From Pontibacter sp. HSC-14F20 (lineage in GTDB: Bacteria > Bacteroidota > Bacteroidia > Cytophagales > Hymenobacteraceae): a stretch of DNA of 64,000 nt. The stretch is from contig NZ_JAHZTC010000014.1 in the NCBI RefSeq assembly GCF_019599265.1, positions 62,001 through 126,000 of the forward strand. The letters run 5' to 3'. A model generated the notes under the pieces. It was given only the letters and a program-made list of their open reading frames with translations. It was not told the origin of the DNA and did not search any database. A program made the position numbers and the translations under genes. Below, one piece after another: positions 9,626 to 19,277 of this stretch; position 1 is the stretch's first letter; every line of letters starts with the position of its first letter.

Positions 9626-9661
9626 CAGGTATAGCAATACCGTTATGATGCGCTATGCCTG
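9626..9661. repeat. Inverted pair of the dispersed GGTATAG motif
   Basis: CAGGTATAGC (9626-9635) and GCTATGCCTG (9652-9661) form a near-perfect 10-bp inverted repeat with a 16-nt spacer, downstream of the SDR gene at 9696. There is no T-tract, so it is not a standard terminator. Further copies of the motif lie at ~9496, ~9604 and ~9672 in this gene-free stretch and at ~9768 inside the gene. Confidence 0.5.
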
Positions 9662-9695
9662 ATTGCAATAGCAGGTATAGCGTTCTCTAAGGAAG

Positions 9696-10463
9696 TTACT
9701 GCGCAGACCAGCCACCATCCACAGGGAGCATGGCACCTGTTAACTGGCCGGATGCCTCGGAGGCCAGGTATAGCGCCAGCTTGCCGAGCGCTTCTACTTC
9801 CACAAACTGCTTGATAGGTTGCTTTTTGAGCATAACCTTTTCAATGACCTCAGCTTCTGTCATCCGGTGGGCACGCGCCTGATCAGCGATCTGGGCCTCT
9901 ACCAGCGGGGTGCGCACGTAGCCGGGGCAGATGGCATTGCAGGTAATGCCGTGCGGCGCTCCTTCCAAACCCAGCACCTTCGTTATGCCTGCTACCCCGT
10001 GCTTGGCCGCCACATAAGCTACTTTATACTCAGAAGCACGCAAAGCATGGGCCGATGCAATGTTGATAATGCGCCCAAATCCGCGGGCTTTCATGCCCGG
10101 CCATACTGCTTTGGAAGCATGGAAAGTAGCTGACATATTGATGGCGATAATAGCATCCCAACGATCTTCTGGAAACTCATCCACGGGAGCAACAAACTGT
10201 ATACCTGCATTGTTGATGAGCACATCGATGTGACCCAACTCCTGTTCCGCCTGCTGCACCATCTCTCGTATCTGCTCTGGTTGCTGCATGTTAGCTGAGG
10301 AAAACACAACCTTCACATTATGCTCCTGCGCCAGGTCATCGGCAATCTGCTGACCATTTTTTTCCAGTCCGTTTAGTAGCAAATTATACCCTTGGGCGGC
10401 AAAAAGTTGGGCTATACCTAAGCCTATGCCGCTCGTGCCACCTGTTATGATTGCATTCTTCAT
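9696..10463 (-). CDS. 3-hydroxybutyrate dehydrogenase-like short-chain dehydrogenase
   Basis: 255-residue classical SDR. NAD(P)-binding TGGTSGIG (residues 8-15), NNAG (85-88), catalytic Ser137, Tyr150 and Lys154 (YVAAK). The stretch ICPGYVRTPLVEAQI and the C-terminal LPVDGGW are characteristic of D-3-hydroxybutyrate dehydrogenase, which interconverts 3-hydroxybutyrate and acetoacetate with NAD in the cytoplasm. It lies downstream of a TonB receptor on the same strand but is separated from it by a terminator, so it is probably transcribed on its own. A related SDR substrate cannot be excluded. Confidence 0.82.
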   Translation of the reverse strand: MKNAIITGGTSGIGLGIAQLFAAQGYNLLLNGLEKNGQQIADDLAQEHNVKVVFSSANMQQPEQIREMVQQAEQELGHIDVLINNAGIQFVAPVDEFPEDRWDAIIAINMSATFHASKAVWPGMKARGFGRIINIASAHALRASEYKVAYVAAKHGVAGITKVLGLEGAPHGITCNAICPGYVRTPLVEAQIADQARAHRMTEAEVIEKVMLKKQPIKQFVEVEALGKLALYLASEASGQLTGAMLPVDGGWSAQ

Positions 10464-10495
10464 GTGTAAAAACCTGTGAATTGGATACTGTATAC

Positions 10496-10523
10496 AAAAA
10501 AACAGAGCGCCCTTGCGGGGCGC
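10496..10523 (-). terminator. Rho-independent terminator of the TonB receptor gene
   Basis: On the minus strand: GCGCCC, 5-nt loop, GGGCGC (10507-10523), followed after TCTG by a run of seven T. It lies 22 bp after the receptor stop at 10545 and separates it from the SDR gene. Confidence 0.8.
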
Positions 10524-10544
10524 CCTGCCTTCACCTTAATCTAT

Positions 10545-13046
10545 TTACCTATTATCACTCTTATTTCTTCGACCACCAAACTCGAAACGCAACTCAGCAG
10601 AGTACAGACGACCAATCACCGGCGAACCTACAAACTCACGCTGCTCGGCATCGAACAGGTTGGATAAGCTGGCACCCAGCGTGATCATCTGCGTGAAACG
10701 ATAGCCGGCGCTCACATCCACAGAAGTAAAGCCACCCAGCGGGCCGTAGTTGTAGTTGAGCGGTGCTACACGTTGCTCACGGTTTTCGCGGGCTGCTACC
10801 TGTGAGCCGGAGTAGAAATCATACTCTGGCAGGATGCGCACATTTACCGAGCCAAAGAACTTGTTATTGAACAGGTCGCGGGCCGTGAAGTTGAAGTTAT
10901 AGCGGTGCTTCGGTGCGTTCAGGCTGCTCTCGGCAGGGACTACTTTACCATCGCCATTGGCGTCGTTGTCCAGGTTATCGCGGTCTGTAATATCGGAGTC
11001 GAAATAGGAGTACTTGGCGCCGATGCTGAAGTTGTTGTTCAGGTAATAGTTCAGACCAAGGTCAGTACCCCACGAGTTCACGTTACCATAGTTCAGGTAG
11101 GTAAGGTAGTAATTGAGTGCGTTGGAGGCGGCCTCTGTTACGTCTTCAGTGCCTTTACGGATCACTTTTTCTTTGCCCAAAATCGGGGTGATGCCTGTTA
11201 GTGGCGAGATAAAATCCTTAGACATAGAATACCAGGTGCTCAGATCAACATAGAACTTGTCGGTAGGCGTGCCTTTGTAACCCAGTTCGAAGGTCTGCAC
11301 ACGTTCCGGCTCCAGTTTCGGAATCTCACGGGTGGCACCAGTTTCAGTATTCTGTATTGTCAGGCCGGCACCGCTACCCAAGATGGCCAGAGCACCGTTG
11401 TTCAGATAAAACTCCTGGAACTGAATAGAAGGAGCCGCATAGGCACGTCCGTAAGTTGCTCTGAAAGTACCTGCCAGCGCGTTAAGTGTCAGGGCGGCTT
11501 TCGGGCTGAACTGTGTACCATAGTTGTCGTGGCGGTCGATACGGCCACCAACTACAGCGCGAACACGGTCACTCAGGTTGCGCTCGATCTGGGCAACGCC
11601 ACCATACTGGTTCAGGATAATGTTACCGTTGCGGTCGTCGAGGTAAGTCAGGCGGCTGTAAGCCACGTCACGCTGGAAGCTAAGGCCTGTGATCACATCA
11701 AAACCAGCGTAGCTGTTGTTGTACTGCACCTCGCCGTTCAAGCGATGGCTCTTGTCGATGAAGCCTGGAAAAGCAACGGCTGGAGAGTTAGGGTATAGCT
11801 CGCCACTGGCAGCACCTGTCTTGGACTTTTCGTGTGCCACGTCCTGCGACTGTCCGAGGGCGCGCAAGGTATAGTAGTTATTTGTACGAGCGTTAATTTG
11901 ATAGGTATCGCCGGCATCGTTCCAGGTATTGTATACCTGTGCGAAAATGCGCGGCGTCACGATGCGGCCATGCAGGTACTGGAATGTCCAGCCATCGATC
12001 TGGTTGCGGCCGTTGTTGGTCACACCGATGTTGGAGCCCTGTCCGATGCCGTAATCCAGGATCACGTCCATGTTTTGAGTCGGGCTATAATACACGGCGG
12101 CGCTGGCACGCTTAAAGTTGAAGCCAAAATCGACATCATACTCAGGCAAAGCACCCAAGGTGGCGTTGTAAACAGTATCAATAAATTCGAAGTCCTTACC
12201 CTCCGTGTACTCCGCATTTACTTTGTAGGCAAACTTGCTGTTGATCACACCGGCATGGCGGGCACGGGCTGTGAGAACGCTTTGGTTGCCGGCACCTATC
12301 GTAACAGTGGTGCCCGGATGACGACGTGGATCTTTGGTAATGGTATTGATGATGCCGTTGTGTGCATTCGGGCCGTAGAGCGCCGAAGAAGGACCCAGAA
12401 TTACTTCTACCCGCTCAACGTCTTCCTTGATCACGGTATTATAAACACCGGCCGGAAGCCCGGTGCCGCCCGGTAGCATGGAGTTACGGCCGTCGGTGAG
12501 CTGGAACATTTTCACGTTGAAGGCATTGTTAAAGCCACGGGCGTTGATACCGATGCCGGCCACACCGGAGCGCACCACTTCCACGCCCTGTACCTTGTTG
12601 AGCAACTCACCCACGTTGAAAGAAGGCAACTCCGTCAGATCGCGCGAGGAGATCACGCTGATGGCAGCAGGGGCTTCGGTCAATTTTTCAGGACGACGGG
12701 ATGCTGTTACGACAATCTCTTCGCCTAACACATTGGTTGTGTTCATCGACACGGTGCCGATGTCGGTTGTGCCGCCGGTTGTTACCGTTATAGACTGCCT
12801 GGGATAGGTATAGCCGACATAAGAAATGCGCATGTTGTAGGTACCGGCTGGTACGTCCATGATGCTGAACTCGCCGGCAGCATTGGTAGAGGCGCCTTTG
12901 GTGGTGCCTTCAAGTAAAACGGTAGCGCCCGTCAGGGGCTCCCCGTTATCGGCCCCGAGCACGCGGCCTCGCACACTACTGCTTTGGGCCAGTGCCACCT
13001 GTGTCACTGCCAGGAGTGCAAACAGGAGTGAGTAAATTTTTTTCAT
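10545..13046 (-). CDS. TonB-dependent outer-membrane receptor
   Basis: 833 residues: signal peptide (1-20, ending ALAQ), carboxypeptidase-regulatory-like domain (~24-110; VRGRVLGADNGEPLTGATV, MRISYVGY), plug domain (~115-230; EEIVVTASRRPEKL as TonB-box-like segment, GPSSALYGPNAHNGIINTIT), then a 22-strand-type barrel ending in an aromatic-rich strand (AELRFEFGG). Role by family: energised uptake of a large or scarce ligand (siderophore, vitamin, peptide or glycan) across the outer membrane. No SusD-like partner gene is adjacent, so it is not a typical glycan-utilisation pair; the ligand cannot be told from sequence. Confidence 0.9.
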   Translation of the reverse strand: MKKIYSLLFALLAVTQVALAQSSSVRGRVLGADNGEPLTGATVLLEGTTKGASTNAAGEFSIMDVPAGTYNMRISYVGYTYPRQSITVTTGGTTDIGTVSMNTTNVLGEEIVVTASRRPEKLTEAPAAISVISSRDLTELPSFNVGELLNKVQGVEVVRSGVAGIGINARGFNNAFNVKMFQLTDGRNSMLPGGTGLPAGVYNTVIKEDVERVEVILGPSSALYGPNAHNGIINTITKDPRRHPGTTVTIGAGNQSVLTARARHAGVINSKFAYKVNAEYTEGKDFEFIDTVYNATLGALPEYDVDFGFNFKRASAAVYYSPTQNMDVILDYGIGQGSNIGVTNNGRNQIDGWTFQYLHGRIVTPRIFAQVYNTWNDAGDTYQINARTNNYYTLRALGQSQDVAHEKSKTGAASGELYPNSPAVAFPGFIDKSHRLNGEVQYNNSYAGFDVITGLSFQRDVAYSRLTYLDDRNGNIILNQYGGVAQIERNLSDRVRAVVGGRIDRHDNYGTQFSPKAALTLNALAGTFRATYGRAYAAPSIQFQEFYLNNGALAILGSGAGLTIQNTETGATREIPKLEPERVQTFELGYKGTPTDKFYVDLSTWYSMSKDFISPLTGITPILGKEKVIRKGTEDVTEAASNALNYYLTYLNYGNVNSWGTDLGLNYYLNNNFSIGAKYSYFDSDITDRDNLDNDANGDGKVVPAESSLNAPKHRYNFNFTARDLFNNKFFGSVNVRILPEYDFYSGSQVAARENREQRVAPLNYNYGPLGGFTSVDVSAGYRFTQMITLGASLSNLFDAEQREFVGSPVIGRLYSAELRFEFGGRRNKSDNR

Positions 13047-13085
13047 GACAATGTAGGTTAGATATGAAAGGTTAAGTTTTAGATG

Positions 13086-14120
13086 CTATTTCAGAAAATC
13101 GCGGATGGCTTTGTTAAAGGCTCCGGCCTGCTCGTACTGCAAAAAATGCCCTGCCTCAGGTAGCATCACCAGCTGACTGTTGGGGATGCGGTCGTGTGCA
13201 GTGTCGGCTACGGCCTGGGTGGTCTGGTTTGGATTGAGGTAGCGGTTAGGTATAAGGGCATCCTGCGCGCCGAAAATGATCAGCGTCGGCACCTGTACCT
13301 GCGGCAATTGCTCATACACCGGCTCGTCGACCATGGCGGCCACACTGCCAGCCACGGCTTTGCTGTAAGCTCCAAATTCAGCCGACTGCGACATTTTCAG
13401 GCGATCGTCGATCATGTATTGAACATCGGCGGGCATCTGGTGGAAGTTCACTTTTAAATTGGTCACAACCTGCTCAGGGGTAGTTTTCTGCACACTTTCC
13501 GGTGTCACGGTCATCTTAAAGAGTTGCTTCTGCTGCTCAGTAAAGGTTTCTATACCTGCGGGAGCGGCCAGTACCAGGTGTTTGATGCGCTGGGGTTGTT
13601 TCAGGGCGGCTGTGATGGCGATCTGCCCGCCCATGGAGTGACCAACTAAAGTGGCTTGTTTGATCTTCAGCGCATCCAGCAGGGCCAGCACATCAGCGGC
13701 GTAGCTGACCATACCTGCCGTAATACCTGTTTTGTCGGATTTGCCGTAGCCGGGCAGGTCGATGGCGATGCAGCGGTAGTACTGACTCAGCTCACCGACG
13801 TTCTTATCCCAGGCGGGTAGGTAGCTGCCCAATCCGTGAATGAAAATAAGCGTTTCGGGTCCTGTGCCTTCGTCGGTATATGCGATGTTTACACCGTTGG
13901 GTAGCGTTACTTTCTTGACAGCATGCTTGTAGCTGAGCCCTTCGAACACAGGGTCGGTAGCAGGTGCAACGGCAGTCGCTTCGGTGCTGGCTGTTGCGGT
14001 ATCAGTAGTTTGGTCTATACCTGCTGAGGTGGCGGCAGGCTGTGCTGACTGGCAGGCTGTCTGCAGGTATAGCAAGCCAAGCGAGGCCAGTATAAGCTTA
14101 GTTTTTGAACTCACTTTCAT
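13086..14120 (-). CDS. Alpha/beta hydrolase, probable lipoprotein
   Basis: 344 residues. A lipoprotein signal (LYLQTAC, Cys23) precedes a Ser/Thr/Ala-rich linker (~24-55) and an alpha/beta-hydrolase fold: oxyanion region HGLGSYLPAW (~95-104), nucleophile elbow GHSMGG (Ser162), acid in GAQDALIP, and histidine in EAGHFLQYE near the C-terminus. All three triad members are present. The start overlaps the end of the symporter gene by 23 bp, indicating co-transcription; a hydrolase releasing a small acid or alcohol that the symporter imports is a reasonable but untested idea. Substrate unknown. Confidence 0.8.
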   Translation of the reverse strand: MKVSSKTKLILASLGLLYLQTACQSAQPAATSAGIDQTTDTATASTEATAVAPATDPVFEGLSYKHAVKKVTLPNGVNIAYTDEGTGPETLIFIHGLGSYLPAWDKNVGELSQYYRCIAIDLPGYGKSDKTGITAGMVSYAADVLALLDALKIKQATLVGHSMGGQIAITAALKQPQRIKHLVLAAPAGIETFTEQQKQLFKMTVTPESVQKTTPEQVVTNLKVNFHQMPADVQYMIDDRLKMSQSAEFGAYSKAVAGSVAAMVDEPVYEQLPQVQVPTLIIFGAQDALIPNRYLNPNQTTQAVADTAHDRIPNSQLVMLPEAGHFLQYEQAGAFNKAIRDFLK

Positions 14121-15654
14121 AAGTCGGTTGTATTAAAAGTGAAGAATCTTCTGTAATTGGTTCAGAGGCAGGTTTCCGGAAGACATAATAAAAAATGAGT
14201 CCTACCGCCACCGAAGCCAGTATAGCCAGTGCGGCGGCTATACCTGGGTTGCGCACCGGTGCCTGCATGTAAGTGGTGAGGCCGCCGTAGTACACGCTAA
14301 AATGTACAATCACCGAAGTGATTGAGGCAGCTACCGGGGCAATCAGCGGCACACGGCGCAGGAACATACCAAAGAGCACCGGCACAAAAGCGGCCGAGAA
14401 GTAAGCGTATACCCCATTTTGCGCAAAAATACCTACACTCAGGTTCGGGTTTTTCAACTGATCAAACGTCAGCCAGATGGTAACAGCCGCCAGCACCACG
14501 ATCACGAGCCGGTTCACCACCACGCCTCTTTTGGTGACGCTTTCACCCACGATCGGAGTCAGAATATCGGAAGTAATGGTGATAGAGAGCGACTGAATAA
14601 GACCTTCTAAAGTGGAGAGTCCCGCTGAGATAAGGCCCAGCACAACCAGCAGGCCCATGTATACCGGGAATTCCTGTACTACATAAGCCGACATGATGCC
14701 ATCCACCGGCAAGGGCTGTCCGTTTACTGTCAGATCCGGGAAAGAAAGGCGGGCGTAGAGTCCGGCGAACACCACCAGGAAGAAAAGACACTGCGCCACC
14801 AAGCCTGTTAACAGGTATAGGTTCACATCCTTTTCGCTCTTGAGCAACAGCGATTTGGTGATGATGTGCGGCTGGCAGACGATGGCCACCCCGATGATCA
14901 TCTGGCAGAAGATGATCTCAAAGTTATCGCGGAAGAGGAAGCTTTCGGGGTTAGTGGCAGATACGAGCAAAGGGTCGATGGCCGCCAGCTTGTCCAGGAA
15001 GCCATGCACACCATCACTGAAATGCTGGTAGCCGGAGCCTAACAGTATGAACGCCACGATCAGCATCAGTACCGCCTGAATCATGTTGGTATATACCATG
15101 GAGTTGGCGCCCCCGAACATCATGTAGCCGAACACAAACACCACGATGCCGACACATACATGCAACTCATTTAAGTTGAGCACACTGGCCAGCACCTTGG
15201 TGAGCCCTACGCAGATAAGCACGATGAATGTGATGAGCAGCAGCGACAAAAATGCGAAGAACATGGCATAGCCACGGCTCTTGTAGGTCAGCCCCATCCA
15301 CTGGGCCATGGTCTGTGCCTTTACGGCCGTGCCCATTTTGCGGAAGCCCTTGGTCAGCACCACCAGCGACAACAGTGCAGCTGCAGGCAAGGCAATGGCC
15401 ATAGAAATAACCCCACTGATGCCATACAGTGCTACAAACCCCGGATTGATGATGAAGGTAGCGGCACTCGTCATGGAGGCAGCCAGCGCCAGACCTACGG
15501 CAATTGGCGAGAAAGCTACATTGCCAAGGGCATAATCAGAGATGGAGCGAATGCGCAGTGCACCCCTTATCACAAAAAACAGGATAATGCCTGCGTAGGT
15601 GAGTACGAGTACCCAACCAGCCGTTACAAGCTCCAATGATGCCAGACTATTCAT
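14098..15654 (-). CDS. Sodium/solute symporter (SSS family)
   Basis: 518 residues with about 13 hydrophobic segments. Family features include GLALAASMTSAATFI in TM2, ALYGISG, a long central segment MMFGGANSMVYTNMIQAVLM and the SAGLSTLEGLIQSLS stretch typical of SSSF transporters. These use the sodium gradient to import small organic solutes. The hydrophilic C-tail (from ~495) is short. It is the first gene of a two-gene operon with the lipoprotein hydrolase, overlapping by 23 bp. The substrate cannot be deduced. Confidence 0.85.
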   Translation of the reverse strand: MNSLASLELVTAGWVLVLTYAGIILFFVIRGALRIRSISDYALGNVAFSPIAVGLALAASMTSAATFIINPGFVALYGISGVISMAIALPAAALLSLVVLTKGFRKMGTAVKAQTMAQWMGLTYKSRGYAMFFAFLSLLLITFIVLICVGLTKVLASVLNLNELHVCVGIVVFVFGYMMFGGANSMVYTNMIQAVLMLIVAFILLGSGYQHFSDGVHGFLDKLAAIDPLLVSATNPESFLFRDNFEIIFCQMIIGVAIVCQPHIITKSLLLKSEKDVNLYLLTGLVAQCLFFLVVFAGLYARLSFPDLTVNGQPLPVDGIMSAYVVQEFPVYMGLLVVLGLISAGLSTLEGLIQSLSITITSDILTPIVGESVTKRGVVVNRLVIVVLAAVTIWLTFDQLKNPNLSVGIFAQNGVYAYFSAAFVPVLFGMFLRRVPLIAPVAASITSVIVHFSVYYGGLTTYMQAPVRNPGIAAALAILASVAVGLIFYYVFRKPASEPITEDSSLLIQPTYESEFKN

Positions 15655-15819
15655 GTGTGAATGGTATTATTGCTAAAGAATTATTGAATTAATTTAGCTA
15701 ATAATAAACATTACCAGAAGCCTATACTTGCCAAACGGGAATTATTCAAGGTGAAATTGGTGAGGGGCAAGGTGAGGTGTTAATTCTGAATGAGCGAATT
15801 AGTGATTAAGTGAATGGTT

Positions 15820-16584
15820 CTACAAAATCTGCAGTCGCTTCAGCAAAGCGTCGCGGTGGGTGTTGCCGATCGGAATCTGTTTGCCGCCGATGAGGATGTT
15901 GTTGTCTTCGATGGCTTCGATAGCGGTGAGCTGCACGATGTAGGAGCGGTGCACACGCATAAACTGGTTGGTGGGCAGACGCTGCTCCAGGTTTTTCAGG
16001 CTTTGGCTGACCAAATGCAAGTGCGAGCGGGTCTTGATGTTGCAATAGATATCCTGCGCTTCGGCCCAGACGATGTTTATGAGCATCACCTTCTCGAGTC
16101 GGTTGCGCACTTTTACAAACAAGGCGTCGTGCAACAGGAAATTGTCGGCTTCTACCGTGTCGGTAGGTCGGGCAGGTATAGCCGTGGCCTGTGCCGGCTG
16201 CAGCTGCCGTGTACCGGCATTGTGGATGGCCAGCTCGATGCTGCTTTGCAGGGTGCGGGCATCAAAGGGCTTCACCAGGTAAGCATGCGGATTGGTTTGC
16301 TTGGCGCGGTCAATGGTCTCCTTATCCGAAAAAGCCGTCATAAAAATGAAGGGAACCTTGGTCGCCTTCGCCAGCAGCGCAGCAGTTTCGATACCGTCGA
16401 GTTTGCCATCCAGCGTGATGTCGAGGATGATCAGATCCGGTTGGTGCTGGTGTACCTGCAGGAGCAGTTCCTCACCTGAACTCACCGCCTGGCATACCTC
16501 GTAACCCATCGACTCCAGCGAAAGCGACAGGTTCTGAGCGATCACCACATCATCTTCTGCAATCAGTAATTTAAGCCGGGCCAT
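15820..16584 (-). CDS. LytTR-family response regulator
   Basis: 254 residues: receiver domain (1-~120) with acidic pocket Asp11/Asp12, phosphoacceptor Asp55 (LIILDITLDG), conserved Thr in FMTAF and Lys in LVKPFD; linker (~122-150); LytTR DNA-binding domain (~150-254; VWAEAQDIYCNI, FMRVHRSYIVQL). Family knowledge: LytTR domains bind direct repeats upstream of target genes. It is divergent from a 7TM histidine kinase whose start is 121 bp away, so the two probably form a two-component pair. Three copies of the GGTATAG motif lie at or just upstream of its start (~16174 in the gene, ~16583, ~16610). Confidence 0.88.
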   Translation of the reverse strand: MARLKLLIAEDDVVIAQNLSLSLESMGYEVCQAVSSGEELLLQVHQHQPDLIILDITLDGKLDGIETAALLAKATKVPFIFMTAFSDKETIDRAKQTNPHAYLVKPFDARTLQSSIELAIHNAGTRQLQPAQATAIPARPTDTVEADNFLLHDALFVKVRNRLEKVMLINIVWAEAQDIYCNIKTRSHLHLVSQSLKNLEQRLPTNQFMRVHRSYIVQLTAIEAIEDNNILIGGKQIPIGNTHRDALLKRLQIL

Positions 16585-16705
16585 AGGTATAGGGGTGAGT
16601 GAAATCGGTCAGGTATAGCAGCTCAATATAGCAAAAGGTTTCCATTGGCGAAATCTCTTACACGCCGAAGTATAGCTGAGCTGAGATTATTTTGTAAATT
16701 GACGT

Positions 16706-18871
16706 ATGCTTGCGCCTTGCTATACCTGCTGTTCGTGCCGCCTTTTCAGGCTGCTCGCTTTGCTGTCTTTCCTGTTGGTAGCGCTGCAAACCCGTGGGCA
16801 GGCACCCGATACAGTAGATGTGTCGGCTTCGGAGCAGCGCATAGCAGAAGCTTTACAGGTATACCACGACCCAAGCGCCGCGCTGACAGTTGACCAGGTT
16901 CAAACGCACCAATTTATATCGAACAAGACCAATGCTGTGCTGCAGTCGGGTAAAACGGTGCATTGGGTGCGGCTTGTGTTGCGCAACCCCGGCAACCGCG
17001 AACAGACGCGCCTGCTTTATGCAGGTGACTGGAGTCACCTGGAGCTCTATCAACAAAACGAAACAGGCTATACCTTAAAGCGCACAGGCCAGCTTTTGCC
17101 TATTGGGGAGCGCGATGTACCTGCTCACAAACCTTACATCCGGCTGGAGTTGCTGCCCAAAAGCACCACTACGCTATACCTGCGTCTGCAAGGCGACATT
17201 GATCTTTACAAGCCGCAGGCGCTGCAGTTGCAATTGCTGCCGCCTGAACAGGTGAGCGCCACTAACAGCGACAGGCTTTTTGGGCAGGGTATTTTTATTG
17301 GCATTATCCTCGTGATGACGCTCTACAACCTGGTGCTGTTTGCCTCGGTGCGCGACCGTAGTTATCTGTACTACGTGCTGGCGCTGCTGGGCACGGGACT
17401 GTACTTTATGTTCTACCACGGTTTTGCCATTGAGCTGCTCTGGCCTAACTCTCCGCTCTGGAATGCGCACAGTTTTCCGTTTATTGTCACATTCAACGGC
17501 TTGTTCCGGGTACTGTTCACGCGCCACTACCTCAATACCCAACGTACCATGCCTGTCTGGGACAAGGCGCTTACGTTGCTGGCGCTGCTGTACATGCTGC
17601 CGGTAGGGATGGGCCTGTTGTCGTACCTCACGCCGCTCGACCTGTTGCAGGCCTGCGTTAGTCTGATCGGGATAATCGGTGGGCTGGTGCTGGTGGCCAT
17701 GGTGCTGACCAGTATCCAATCGCTGCGACAGGGGTATAGGCCGGCCCTTTATTTCCTGATCGCCAATGTGTTTTTTGTGGTAGGAGCCTTGCTGTTCATC
17801 CTGAAAGAGAACCATTTAGTGCCGGACAATATCGTTACGGTGTATGCGGCGCAGGTAGGTATGGTTGCGCAGGTGGTGCTCTTCTCGCTCGGTCTGGCCT
17901 ATAGGCTGAATACAGTAACAAGCGAGCTCAACGCCAGGGTGCTCGAAAAGGAGCGACTCGAGCGCGAAAAAGAAACGGAGCGAAAACTGCTGATTGAGCA
18001 ACAAAAGAACGAGTTGGAGGTGATGGTGGCTAACCGCACGGCAGCTCTCCGGCATCGTACGCAGGAACTCAAGGATACGGTGCGCAAACTCAAGGCTTCG
18101 GAACACAAGCTGCGCCGGCTCAACTATTTCAAAGACCGCTTCTTCTCCATTATTTCGCACGACATCCGCACGCCACTGGCCACCCTGGAGTCTTTCCTGA
18201 ACATACTCGTGAACTTCTCGGACAAGATGAAGCCGGACCAGATGCAGAAACTGGCCACGCATACGCAGGTATCGGTGCGCAATCTGCAGGCCCTGCTCGA
18301 AAACCTGCTGCAGTGGTCGACGGCTCAAACGGCCTCGGGGCACCATGTACGCTTTGAGCCGGAAGTGCTGACATTGGAGGAACTGGTGAACCGCAACGTG
18401 GCTTTGCTCAGTGACACAGCCGATACAAAACAGATTACCTGGCAGGTGCAGGTAGCGCCTACGTTGCAGGTTCGTGCCGATGCCCACATGCTCGACTTCG
18501 TGGTGCGTAACCTGTTGCACAACGCCATTAAGTTCTCGTATCCGGGCGGACTTATTAAAGTATCTGCTGAAAAAGGTCCCGGCAACATGGCGACCATTGC
18601 CGTGACAGACCAGGGAACCGGTGTTAGTCCGGACGTACTGGCAACGCTCTTTAAACTGGAGACGCCGGCCATGGCTACCAAAGGCACCATAAACGAAAAA
18701 GGAACAGGCCTGGGGCTGCTGCTTTGCCGCGATTTTGTGGAGCGGCACGGAGGCAAAATACAGGTGGAAACAGCATTGGGACAGGGCAGCCGCTTTTACT
18801 TTACAGTGCCGCTGGCTATACCTGAGCAGGCGACCGATAAGTCTTTGCAGTTGGAAGGCGAGATCTGTTAA
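16706..18871 (+). CDS. 7TMR-DISM sensor histidine kinase
   Basis: 721 residues. N-terminal signal/membrane segment, an extracellular 7TMR-DISMED2-type beta domain (~30-185; VHWVRLVLRNP, LELYQQNETGY), seven membrane helices (~190-410), a coiled coil (~415-480; EKERLEREKETERK), HisKA with phosphoacceptor His485 (SHDIRTPL) and HATPase with N box (HNAIKFS), G1 (DQGTGV) and G2 (GTGLGL). All catalytic boxes are intact. The extracellular domain resembles carbohydrate-binding folds, so a soluble saccharide signal is possible (inference). The divergent LytTR regulator at 15820-16584 is the likely partner. Confidence 0.9.
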   Translation: MLAPCYTCCSCRLFRLLALLSFLLVALQTRGQAPDTVDVSASEQRIAEALQVYHDPSAALTVDQVQTHQFISNKTNAVLQSGKTVHWVRLVLRNPGNREQTRLLYAGDWSHLELYQQNETGYTLKRTGQLLPIGERDVPAHKPYIRLELLPKSTTTLYLRLQGDIDLYKPQALQLQLLPPEQVSATNSDRLFGQGIFIGIILVMTLYNLVLFASVRDRSYLYYVLALLGTGLYFMFYHGFAIELLWPNSPLWNAHSFPFIVTFNGLFRVLFTRHYLNTQRTMPVWDKALTLLALLYMLPVGMGLLSYLTPLDLLQACVSLIGIIGGLVLVAMVLTSIQSLRQGYRPALYFLIANVFFVVGALLFILKENHLVPDNIVTVYAAQVGMVAQVVLFSLGLAYRLNTVTSELNARVLEKERLEREKETERKLLIEQQKNELEVMVANRTAALRHRTQELKDTVRKLKASEHKLRRLNYFKDRFFSIISHDIRTPLATLESFLNILVNFSDKMKPDQMQKLATHTQVSVRNLQALLENLLQWSTAQTASGHHVRFEPEVLTLEELVNRNVALLSDTADTKQITWQVQVAPTLQVRADAHMLDFVVRNLLHNAIKFSYPGGLIKVSAEKGPGNMATIAVTDQGTGVSPDVLATLFKLETPAMATKGTINEKGTGLGLLLCRDFVERHGGKIQVETALGQGSRFYFTVPLAIPEQATDKSLQLEGEIC

Positions 18872-18922
18872 GTCCTTTCTCGTGTACCTCGAAAGTGCAC
18901 TGTCTGGCGGAATTTGGCTGCT

Positions 18923-19034
18923 AGCATTTGTGCTCTGGCGTCGCACCAAATGCTATTTCGGATTTATCAATCCGAAATCTAACTGTCGAGGATTTGTGAT
19001 CCGCATTATATGGCACGGGGATTAGGAAATCCGG
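18923..19034. repeat. Cluster of four short palindromes (REP/BIME-like)
   Basis: In the 406-bp gene-free stretch 18872-19277, four hairpins follow each other: AGCATTTG (18923-18930) with CAAATGCT (18947-18954); ATTTCGGATT (18955-18964) with AATCCGAAAT (18969-18978), a perfect 10-bp stem with a 4-nt loop; GGAT (18990-18993) with ATCC (18999-19002); GGATT (19019-19023) with AATCC (19028-19032), 4-nt loop. Three share the GGATT/AATCC core. Such grouped small palindromes resemble REP elements mobilised by RAYT transposases; no such gene is present here. The rest of the stretch carries GGTATAG copies at ~19060 and ~19125 and no coding sequence. Confidence 0.55.
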
Positions 19035-19277
19035 AAGAGCGATGGCCAGGGAGCATGAGGTATAGGTCGGTTGCCAGCTAGCCTAGAGAAAGCCCACAAG
19101 TTATACCTGCAGGATGAGTAGCCTAGGTATAGATGACCAGCTTTCATAAGAAGTTGACCACGAAAATTTGTGCCTGCACCTGATAGAGATACGATTTGGC
19201 TATACCTCAAACGGCGCCTTTCATAATTTTCGGTTAGATTTACCCATCACCGCTATACCTTAAAATCAAAATAACCT

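Noticed and set aside
11832..12476. 214-codon + strand frame inside the TonB receptor gene
   Set aside because: Antisense shadow of conserved plug and barrel sequence.
17816..18949. Long minus-strand open frame (377 codons) opposite the 7TM histidine kinase
   Set aside because: It lies entirely against an intact, well-recognised kinase and its translation is His/Gln/Arg-rich with no domain; it is a by-product of the codon use on the other strand.
18872..19277. Remnant insertion sequence
   Set aside because: No transposase fragment or paired terminal repeats; only small hairpins sharing a core.
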